9,290 nucleotides of DNA, taken from positions 1 through 9,290 of the forward strand of contig SKLX01000087.1 in NCBI GenBank assembly GCA_007121375.1, written 5' to 3'. The position numbers and the translations under genes are program-made. The notes under the pieces are model-generated. The model worked only from the letters and a program-made list of their open reading frames with translations. It had not been told where the DNA came from and did no database searches. Shown here piece by piece: positions 1 through 5,881 of the stretch (the first letter of the stretch is position 1; each line of letters begins with the position of its first letter). This DNA is from Bacillota bacterium. Lineage in GTDB: Bacteria; Bacillota; Dethiobacteria; SKNC01.

Positions 1-610
1 GGTCCCCCATGGGCGTTTCAATTAATCCCGGGCATACGGCGTTTACCCGGATGCCGTGGGGAGCCATTTCTGCCATGGTGCTGCGGGTTATGCCGATAAC
101 TGCGTGCTTGGTGGTTGTATAAATGTTGGCATTGGGGGTTCCCCTGAGGCCTGCTACCGAGGAGATATTAATAATAGAGGAGTTTTTACTTTCTTTCAAG
201 TAAGGTATGGCGTGCCTGGTGCAAAGCATTACCCCCAGGATGTTTACCCGGGTTATCCGGTAGTACTCTTCTTCCTCCATGTTTTCTGCCATATTGGTAG
301 CAAATAACCCCGCGTTGTTTACCAGGGCATCAATTTTCCCCAGCTCTTTTTTGGTTTGGGAAAAAAGATTTTTCACCTCGTCCTCCAGGGCTACATCACA
401 AGGAATGGAAAGGGAGTTAAAACCCTGGCTATTGATTTCTTCAACCACTTCCTTTCCCAAATCTTCGCCATTATAATCCCTCTTATTGGACACTACCACC
501 TGTGCCCCTTCCCGGGCACACTTTAGGGCCACTGCTTTTCCTATTCCCTTGGCTGAACCCGTTACTACCACTACTTTTTCTTCCAGGCCCTTTTTATTAT
601 TATTTTCCAC
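1..610 (-). CDS. FabG-like short-chain dehydrogenase/reductase, 3' end cut by the window edge
   Basis: Translating the minus strand from a GTG at 610-608 gives 203 residues with no stop before the window edge. Classical SDR marks are all present and correctly spaced: the dinucleotide loop TGSAKGIG (residues 17-24), NNAG (98-101), Asn123, Ser151 in NISSVAG, and the YTTTK active-site pair Tyr164/Lys168, followed by RVNAVCPGLIETPM. Ser and Tyr are 13 residues apart, as in E. coli FabG. The stretch SNKR (41-44) at the end of strand beta-2 has basic residues, which favours NADP(H) (inference). FabG-type enzymes are about 245 residues, so roughly 40 C-terminal residues are missing here. The family covers 3-oxoacyl-ACP reductases and many sugar, alcohol and steroid oxidoreductases, so the substrate is not resolvable. 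It is a soluble cytoplasmic enzyme. The 95-base AT-rich spacer upstream, after the mscS terminator, should carry its own promoter; a TATAGT (636-631) and a TATATA (676-671) are possible -10 boxes but neither has a good -35. Confidence 0.93.
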   Translation of the reverse strand, partial: MENNNKKGLEEKVVVVTGSAKGIGKAVALKCAREGAQVVVSNKRDYNGEDLGKEVVEEINSQGFNSLSIPCDVALEDEVKNLFSQTKKELGKIDALVNNAGLFATNMAENMEEEEYYRITRVNILGVMLCTRHAIPYLKESKNSSIINISSVAGLRGTPNANIYTTTKHAVIGITRSTMAEMAPHGIRVNAVCPGLIETPMGD

Positions 611-617
611 TATTTTT

Positions 618-623
618 CTCTCC
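618..623 (-). promoter_or_regulatory. Ribosome binding site of the SDR gene
   Basis: The minus strand reads GGAGAG seven bases before the GTG at 610. No ATG lies in frame nearby, and the first glycine-rich loop starts 16 residues further on, as expected for this family. This site therefore supports the GTG start. Confidence 0.7.
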
Positions 624-700
624 AATCTTAACTATATTCTTTTCCCTCTAAAGGCTATTTTGCCCTCCCTTATATATTTCATTAATTTTTATTGCAGAAT

Positions 701-737
701 AAAAGTCCAGCCCGGCATATTGCCGGGCTGGATCTTT
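701..737 (-). terminator. Rho-independent terminator after mscS
   Basis: A perfect 12-bp inverted repeat (706-717 with 721-732, stem TCCAGCCCGGCA) encloses the three-base loop 718-720. On the minus strand it begins five bases after the mscS stop and is followed by CTTTTATT. On the plus strand it is followed by TCTTTTT, so it could work in both directions, although no plus-strand gene is seen to its left. It separates mscS from the SDR gene downstream. Confidence 0.88.
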
Positions 738-1541
738 TTACTGGTTTATCATATGTACATCCAGCTGGGGATAGGGGATGTTGATGCCTTCTTTGTCGAA
801 TTCAGCCTTAATCTTTTCCAGGGTCTCCCAGTAGAGGCTCCAGTAGTCTTCCATCTTGCACCATACCCGAAAGTATACGATAAGGGAATTATCTCCATGT
901 TCTCCCAGGACAATTTGAGGAGGTGGATCCTCAAACATGAGGGGGTTTTCCGAAGCAATTCTCTGGAGGATACTCCTTACCTTTTCCATGCTATCCTGGT
1001 ATCCAACCCCCAGGACAAAATCAATTCGCCGGTTGGGGTTTACGCTGTAGTTGATGGTGCTGCTGTTGGACAGGTTTGCGTTGGGGATAATAATCCTTTT
1101 ATTATCCGGTGTATCCAGGACGCTATAAAATATTTGGATTTCCTTTACGGTGCCTCCAAAGCCGGCGGCTTCTATGTAATCTCCCACCTTAAAGGGTTTT
1201 AAAAGGAGAATTAATACCCCACCTGCAAAATTTGCCAGGCTTCCCTGAAGGGCAAAACCCACCGCCAGGGTGGCCGCACCCAGGACGGCTATGAAGGAAG
1301 TCATTTCTGCTCCCAGCATGGAAGCAATGGAGATTACCAGCATGACCTGCAGGGCTACTTTAAAAATGGAAACCAGGAAGGGCTGCAGGGACTGGTCCAC
1401 CTTTGCTTTTTCAAGTTTGCCCGCTGTGAAATGGGCCAGGACATTGATAACTTTTAAACCCACAATCAAAAAGACCAGGGATAAAATAATTCTTTCCCCA
1501 TAGCTTATAATCAGGGGGTACGCATTGCTCATAAAATCCAT
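738..1541 (-). CDS. mscS: Small-conductance mechanosensitive channel, MscS family
   Basis: This 267-residue protein is a complete, minimal MscS (E. coli MscS has 286). It would sit in the cytoplasmic membrane as a homoheptamer and open under membrane tension to release solutes during hypo-osmotic shock. Predicted helices are TM1 about 8-36, TM2 about 53-77 and the pore-lining TM3 about 82-113. The pore signature LGAATLAVGFALQG (87-100) is followed by SLANFAGGV and KPFKVGDYI, the most conserved stretch of the family. A beta domain (VKEIQIFYS, IIIPNANL) and alpha/beta domain follow, ending in GINIPYPQLDVH, which matches the E. coli end GISFPYPQMDV. Aligned by eye to E. coli, gate residue Leu105 is kept (Leu92), Leu109 is Phe96 and Gly104 is Thr91. 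The start ATG at 1541 follows an AGGAGG; a second in-frame ATG (Met4) is farther from it. The gene is divergent from rlmA and ends in its own terminator. Confidence 0.96.
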   Translation of the reverse strand: MDFMSNAYPLIISYGERIILSLVFLIVGLKVINVLAHFTAGKLEKAKVDQSLQPFLVSIFKVALQVMLVISIASMLGAEMTSFIAVLGAATLAVGFALQGSLANFAGGVLILLLKPFKVGDYIEAAGFGGTVKEIQIFYSVLDTPDNKRIIIPNANLSNSSTINYSVNPNRRIDFVLGVGYQDSMEKVRSILQRIASENPLMFEDPPPQIVLGEHGDNSLIVYFRVWCKMEDYWSLYWETLEKIKAEFDKEGINIPYPQLDVHMINQ

Positions 1542-1551
1542 TTTCCTTTAA

Positions 1552-1557
1552 CCTCCT
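1552..1557 (-). promoter_or_regulatory. Ribosome binding site of mscS
   Basis: The minus strand carries a consensus AGGAGG inside TAAAGGAGGT, ten bases before the ATG at 1541. A weaker AAAGG lies closer. The distance favours this ATG over the in-frame ATG three codons later. Confidence 0.75.
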
Positions 1558-1740
1558 TTAATTTATTTGTAGTTACCAATATGTTAGCATACTTTTAGGT
1601 AAATTAGGAGTGGCCTTTTGTTTAATAAAAGGGAAGAGGGGATAAAGGCGGGGGTAGTGTTCAACTTGTTGGTAAGGGAAGGAAAATAAAAGAAAAAAGC
1701 GAAATAAAAATTAGGGGTTGGTAAAGGGCCCTAAGGCTGC
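1558..1740. other. Divergent intergenic region between mscS and rlmA
   Basis: This spacer must hold the start signals for mscS (leftward) and probably for the rlmA-addB-addA operon (rightward). The left half is AT-rich. From about 1625 to 1716 the plus strand is almost all purine, with runs such as GGGAAGAGGGGATAAAGG and AAAGAAAAAAGC. Possible plus-strand -10 boxes are CATACT (1588-1593) and TTTAAT (1621-1626). A possible minus-strand box is TATGCT (1591-1586). None has a recognisable -35 at 16-18 bases, so I call no promoter. No ORF with credible coding content lies here. Confidence 0.5.
1711..1734 (+). repeat. Short inverted repeat in the rlmA leader
   Basis: TTAGGG (1711-1716) and CCCTAA (1729-1734) are perfect complements separated by 12 bases, seven bases upstream of the rlmA ribosome binding site. 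As RNA this could form a 6-bp hairpin. There is no T-run after it, so it is not a terminator. A stem this short can arise by chance. Confidence 0.3.
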
Positions 1741-1746
1741 GAGGTG
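1741..1746 (+). promoter_or_regulatory. Ribosome binding site that decides the rlmA start
   Basis: GAGGTG lies four bases before the ATG at 1751 and matches part of the full anti-Shine-Dalgarno complement AGGAGGTG. An in-frame TTG at 1718 has only AGGGG directly abutting it, with no spacer, and would add eleven residues that do not look conserved. The ATG is therefore preferred. Confidence 0.65.
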
Positions 1747-1750
1747 GATC

Positions 1751-2662
1751 ATGGTGCGAAAAATTCAGCGAGCCAGGGAACTTTTTAAAGAGCAGAGGCA
1801 TATATTCAAATGCCCCCATTGTGGGGAAGAGATGAAGGTAGAAAGGGAAAACAGGATATTTTGCCTTAACAACCATTCCTTTGACCTGGCCCGGAAGGGT
1901 TACGTGAATTTTCTTTCCGGTTCTTCCCATACGAAGTATGATAAAGAGATGCTGGAAGCCCGAAACAGGGTCTTTAAAAGGGGCTTTTTTGATCCTTTGC
2001 TGGAGGAACTAAAGGCTTTGATTCCCAGGGGAATAACTCCCCCGACAAGAGAATTGACGGTGCTGGATGCCGGCTGCGGTGAAGGTTCCCTCCTGGCCCG
2101 GCTTCTGGAAGGGCTTATCCGGGAGAGTTCTCTGGGATTTAAAAGGATCAGGGGAGTGGGGATTGATATTTCCAGAGAAGGAATTCAAATTGCTGCCCGG
2201 GATTACCAGGATATTATTTGGTGTGTGGCAGATGTGGCCCGGGCTCCCTTCCAGGAGAGGGGGTTCCACCTGATACTGAATATTCTATCTCCTTCAAATT
2301 ACCATGAGTTTAACAGGATACTTGCCCCGGGAGGTACTGTTATCAAGGTAATTCCGGGGAGGGATCACCTGAAGGAATTAAGGGAGATTTTTTATGATGA
2401 TACAGAAAGGGATGGATATGGAGGGGAGGAGGTTATGAAGGCCTTCAAGGAAAATTTTCAAGTGAAAGATACCTTCAAGCTTTCATACAGTTATAATTCT
2501 TTCCTGAAGGGAGAAAAGCTGGAAGATGTAATTAAAATGACTCCCCTTTCCTGGAGGGCCGGGGAAAAAGAAAGGATAAGGGCCCTGAAGGAGGGAGTTG
2601 ACCGGGTGACGGTAGACCTGGTGGTGGCAGCAGGAAAGGGCTTTAATTCTTTCCATGGATAA
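1751..2662 (+). CDS. rlmA: 23S rRNA (guanine-N1) methyltransferase, RlmA/TlrB family
   Basis: This 303-residue SAM-dependent enzyme is predicted to methylate N1 of a guanine in hairpin 35 of 23S rRNA. Family members act on G745 (RlmA-I, E. coli type) or G748 (RlmA-II/TlrB, Gram-positive type). A Gram-positive host would suggest G748, which is inference. The N-terminal zinc finger is intact: CPHC (Cys21, Cys24), then Cys38 and His42 in CLNNH. The family block RKGYVNFL follows, then KEMLEARNRVFKRGFF, close to E. coli EMMQARRAFLDAGHY. The SAM fold shows motif I LDAGCGEG (105-112), the acidic GIDIS (137-141) and CVADVARAPF. MTPLSWRA near the C-terminus matches E. coli MTPFAWRA. The length is slightly above the E. 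coli 269. Its last eight bases overlap the first possible addB start, so the two are probably co-transcribed. RlmA-II methylation affects tylosin and telithromycin sensitivity in some species, but nothing here indicates a resistance cassette. Confidence 0.93.
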   Translation: MVRKIQRARELFKEQRHIFKCPHCGEEMKVERENRIFCLNNHSFDLARKGYVNFLSGSSHTKYDKEMLEARNRVFKRGFFDPLLEELKALIPRGITPPTRELTVLDAGCGEGSLLARLLEGLIRESSLGFKRIRGVGIDISREGIQIAARDYQDIIWCVADVARAPFQERGFHLILNILSPSNYHEFNRILAPGGTVIKVIPGRDHLKELREIFYDDTERDGYGGEEVMKAFKENFQVKDTFKLSYSYNSFLKGEKLEDVIKMTPLSWRAGEKERIRALKEGVDRVTVDLVVAAGKGFNSFHG

Positions 2663-5600
2663 CATGGATAATATAAAGGAAGGGGAAAGTACCTTGAGAA
2701 TACTTTATGAAAAGCTTTCCAAAATCTGCAGGGATAATCCCCGGGGAGAAAAAGTTATGGTTGTGCCCTCTCTCCTGGCGGGGAATGCTTTGCTGCGAAG
2801 TTTTAACCTGGCAGGATATGGTTTTTTAAACCTGCAGGTTAAAACCTTGACGGGGATAGCCCTGGATAAAGTGATGTCTTTGGTGAACCGGGAAGGGATT
2901 CAGGCCCTTCCTCAGGTCCTGGCGGTACGCCTGATGGAGGAAGTGATGGAGGAGTTGTCCCGGAAAGGGGACCTCTCTTACTTCTCTTCCCTGAAGATAA
3001 ACCCTGCCAGTGCAGGGGTTATGCTGGAGGCAGTCCAGGAACTGAAGGAGGTGGGTTACAGTTCCGAGAATATTCCTGCCGGGGAGTTTGTGAAACTTGA
3101 AAAAGGTAAAGATATCCAAAAAATCCTGGAGGCCTACCAGGAAAAACTTATAGAAGAGGGCTATATGGACAGGGTTGACCTCCTGGAAGGAGCTTTGGAG
3201 GGTCCCCTGGAGGGGCCCAGGAATGAAAAATCAGGGGGGCATTTCCCGGGGGTAGGGTTCCTGGTGCCAGCTAACCTGGGGGTAAGCCCCCTGGAGAGGA
3301 AGTACCTGGACCGCCTCCTGGAGGAAAATGAGTGGTTTTATCTTCCCCTGGAAGAGGTTGGGGGGCTGGCTACCCCCTCCAGCTATTATTTTAATGGAAA
3401 AGGTGGGGGAAAAACCTCCGGTGGTTCTTCTCAGGTAACATCAGGGACAGGCTATTCCCCTGGAACAACCTCTTTCCTGGGATCCTTATACAGTCTTCCT
3501 TCTTCTTTCCCCGAAGGGGGTAGGGTTCCTGAGATAGACTTTTTCCATTCCTACGGAGAAACTGCAGAAGTAAGGGAAGTCCTGCGCCAGATCCGAAGGG
3601 AAGGCCTTAAGCTGGAAGATGTGGTGGTCTATTATACCTCCCGGGAGCCCTATGCCCAGCTTTTTTACGAGGAGGCCCGCCGCTGTGGGATACCTGTAAC
3701 TTTTGGGGAGGGGCTCCACCTGGGAAACTTCTTGCCCGGAAAACTCCTCTTTGCCCTCCTTGAATGGGTTAAAAGGGATTTTGATGCCGGGTTGCTCCAC
3801 CCTCTGGTGGGGGATAAGGCCTTTCAGATGGACCCGGAGGATGAGCCCTACCAGAAGGCCATGGCCCGGGAACTGCGCTCCTCGGGGATCGGCTGGGGCC
3901 GGGAGCGCTATGAACGCTGGGTCGGCTTGGTTTTTGAAGGGGAGAGCTCCCCAGAGGAGGAAGGAAATTTCTCTAAAAGGGTCAAGATTAAACTGGCGAA
4001 TTTAATAAAAGAGCTCCTAAATTCTATACCCCTTACTGATGACAGGGGCAGAATAAACCCCGGGGAACTGGCCGGAGGCCTGGCCCGGGTGGTGGAAAAA
4101 AGAAAGGTTATCCAGGGGGAGGAGGAGAGGGCAGCTTACAATATGATTATGGACAACCTCCGCCTCCTGTCCCAGTCTCCCGGAGAAAGGGTAGAGATGA
4201 TGGAGGCAGTGGAATGGATAGAAGGTATTTTTTCCTCCCGGCGGGTTGGTTCTTCCCTACCGGCCCCGGGAGCTATCCATGTGGAGGGATATGTAAGGGG
4301 CATCTGGGCGCCCCGGGAGCGGGTATTCCTGGTGGGGCTGGAGGGGAGGAAATTTCCCGGAAAGGCTACCCAAGACCCTATCCTCCTGGATGTGGAGCGG
4401 GAGGCTTTAAGTGGAGAGCTGGAACAGCTGGCTTTAAAGGCAGGGGAAAGTATTTATGCCATGGTGCAGTTGTTAGCTTCTCGGGGAGCCCACTGCTGGA
4501 AGTTGACCTTCAGCTTCCCTTCCTTTGACACGGTGGAGAACCGGGAAGAATCTCCCTCTCCCCTCCTTCTCCAGGTGTACCGGCTGGTCTCCGGGAACAG
4601 GAAAGCCGATTACAGCACTTTCCTGAAGGAAATTGGCCCCAGGAAAGGCTTTGTCCCCCCTTCCTCCCGGGAAGCCCTCAGCCAGGGGGAATGGTGGATG
4701 AACCGGCTTATCAGGAGGAATAAGGGGAAGGTTGAAGAAGTTGAAGGAGAAGATATCCTGGAGCATTTCCAGCACCTGAAGAGGGGCTTTTATGCCAGGG
4801 GACAGAGGCAAAGACCTGTTTTCACCCCTTACGAGGGGCTCATTTCCCCAGGTAAATCCCTATGGGAAAATGGAAGGTTCCTGTCCGCCAGCCTCTTGGA
4901 GGAACTGGCCGCCTGTCCTTACCGGTATTTCCTTAAGCATATCCTTCGGGTTTCTCCACCGGAAGAAGTAATATATGACCCGGGGGTATGGCTGGATGCC
5001 TATACCAGGGGAAGCCTTCTCCACCAGATTTTTGAAGATTTTTATCGAATATTGATAGATAGGAAGGAAAAGCCCTCCTGCAGGGACCACCTGGGGCTCC
5101 TGGAGTCCATTGCCCGGAAGCGGATAGAGGAACAGAAAGAGGAACTGCCTCCCCCCAACCAGGTTATTTTCGAATATGAAAGAAGGGAGATCCTGGAATC
5201 CTGCCGCCTGTTTTTGCGTTCTGAAGAAGAGCATGCCTCCTACAGCACTCCCCTTTACCTGGAGCTGAATTTTGGTAGGGGAGGGGAAAAAGAAAAGGGA
5301 GAGCCCGGCAGGATTATTTCCCCGGTGACGGTGGAACTTCCTTCAGGCCGTTACTTTAAGCTGCGGGGGAAAATAGACCGGGTGGATAAAAGGGAAGAAG
5401 ACGGCGCTTACCTGGTAATAGATTACAAGACGGGAGGCACCTATAACTATCGGCCCGGCAGCAGGTTCAGGGGCGGCCGGCAGCTGCAGCATGTCCTGTA
5501 CGGTATGGCCCTGGAAGAAATCTTAAAGGAAGAGGCTCCCGGAGAAGAATCTTACATCCGGGAAAGCGGCTACCTTTTTCCTACCCTTAAAGGGGAAGGG

Positions 5601-5843
5601 CAGAGGGTAATGCGCCCCTACCAGGAATGCCGGGGGGAGGCTAGGGAAATACTGGACAGCCTTTGTGAGCTAATTGACCGGGGAGCCTTTGTCATGACGG
5701 TGGAGCCTGACCAGGACTGTACTTTTTGTGATTACACGGCTGTATGTGATATGGATTCCTTTAAAGAGTTCATGGAAGAGAAAAAAGATGAAAACCAGGG
5801 GGAGCCGGTGACTTCCTTCCTTAAGGTTAGAGGTAAAAAATAA
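2655..5843 (+). CDS. addB: AddB-type subunit of ATP-dependent exonuclease (PD-(D/E)XK nuclease with Fe-S site)
   Basis: The protein has 1062 residues; B. subtilis AddB has 1166. AddB pairs with AddA to process double-strand DNA ends, its nuclease cutting one strand and its degenerate helicase core recognising Chi. The nuclease is intact: LLHQIFE (His790), GKIDRVD (Asp908), VIDYKTG (Asp923, Lys925) and QHVLY (Gln945, Tyr949). The four cysteines of the AddB 4Fe-4S cluster are present: Cys754 in AACPYRYF, then CTFCDYTAVC (1022, 1025, 1031). The helicase-like middle has RVFLVGLEGRKFPG (556-569), typical of AddB/RecC. The N-terminus lacks the P-loop that Firmicute AddB normally carries; LRILYEKL runs straight on to GEKVMVVPS. 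A Gly/Ser/Thr-rich linker spans about 236-290. The start is uncertain: ATG 2655 overlaps rlmA and suits coupling, ATG 2664 is also open, and TTG 2694 has the best ribosome site and sits exactly at the first conserved strand, giving 1049 residues. Confidence 0.9.
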   Translation: MDNMDNIKEGESTLRILYEKLSKICRDNPRGEKVMVVPSLLAGNALLRSFNLAGYGFLNLQVKTLTGIALDKVMSLVNREGIQALPQVLAVRLMEEVMEELSRKGDLSYFSSLKINPASAGVMLEAVQELKEVGYSSENIPAGEFVKLEKGKDIQKILEAYQEKLIEEGYMDRVDLLEGALEGPLEGPRNEKSGGHFPGVGFLVPANLGVSPLERKYLDRLLEENEWFYLPLEEVGGLATPSSYYFNGKGGGKTSGGSSQVTSGTGYSPGTTSFLGSLYSLPSSFPEGGRVPEIDFFHSYGETAEVREVLRQIRREGLKLEDVVVYYTSREPYAQLFYEEARRCGIPVTFGEGLHLGNFLPGKLLFALLEWVKRDFDAGLLHPLVGDKAFQMDPEDEPYQKAMARELRSSGIGWGRERYERWVGLVFEGESSPEEEGNFSKRVKIKLANLIKELLNSIPLTDDRGRINPGELAGGLARVVEKRKVIQGEEERAAYNMIMDNLRLLSQSPGERVEMMEAVEWIEGIFSSRRVGSSLPAPGAIHVEGYVRGIWAPRERVFLVGLEGRKFPGKATQDPILLDVEREALSGELEQLALKAGESIYAMVQLLASRGAHCWKLTFSFPSFDTVENREESPSPLLLQVYRLVSGNRKADYSTFLKEIGPRKGFVPPSSREALSQGEWWMNRLIRRNKGKVEEVEGEDILEHFQHLKRGFYARGQRQRPVFTPYEGLISPGKSLWENGRFLSASLLEELAACPYRYFLKHILRVSPPEEVIYDPGVWLDAYTRGSLLHQIFEDFYRILIDRKEKPSCRDHLGLLESIARKRIEEQKEELPPPNQVIFEYERREILESCRLFLRSEEEHASYSTPLYLELNFGRGGEKEKGEPGRIISPVTVELPSGRYFKLRGKIDRVDKREEDGAYLVIDYKTGGTYNYRPGSRFRGGRQLQHVLYGMALEEILKEEAPGEESYIRESGYLFPTLKGEGQRVMRPYQECRGEAREILDSLCELIDRGAFVMTVEPDQDCTFCDYTAVCDMDSFKEFMEEKKDENQGEPVTSFLKVRGKK
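2676..2685 (+). promoter_or_regulatory. Likely ribosome binding site for addB at TTG 2694
   Basis: AAGGAAGGGG lies eight bases before TTG 2694 and reads in frame as Lys-Glu-Gly inside the longer addB version. The ATG at 2655 has only AGGAAAGGG some 14 bases away. This favours initiation at TTG 2694, with the 13-residue extension untranslated or a minor form. Confidence 0.5.
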
Positions 5844-5870
5844 ATTGGCAGGATATTTTCTAAAGGGAGA

Positions 5871-5876
5871 AGGGAG
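5871..5876 (+). promoter_or_regulatory. Ribosome binding site of addA
   Basis: AGGGAG lies five bases before the ATG at 5882, with a second copy (AAGGGAG) directly upstream. The gap after addB is only 38 bases and holds no hairpin or promoter that I can see, consistent with one transcript. Confidence 0.7.
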
Positions 5877-5881
5877 ATATT

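Noticed and set aside
486..1202. A long open frame on the plus strand opposite mscS and the SDR start.
   Set aside because: It runs antisense through a well-recognised MscS gene and across its terminator, with no family resemblance and no ribosome binding site.
1561..1626. Possible sigma-A promoters for the divergent genes (CATACT, TTTAAT, TATGCT boxes).
   Set aside because: No acceptable -35 box lies at 16-18 bases from any of them, so they were not listed as promoters.
1718..1750. TTG 1718 as the rlmA start.
   Set aside because: It has no spaced ribosome binding site, and the added eleven residues lack similarity to the family, while ATG 1751 has GAGGTG at a good distance.
3396..3416. A P-loop-like string GKGGGKT in AddB (residues about 248-254), reminiscent of ParA/MinD-type KGGxGKT.
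   Set aside because: It sits in a low-complexity Gly/Ser/Thr stretch, lacks the flanking beta strand and helix, and is some 230 residues from where the AddB P-loop belongs. It is most likely chance.
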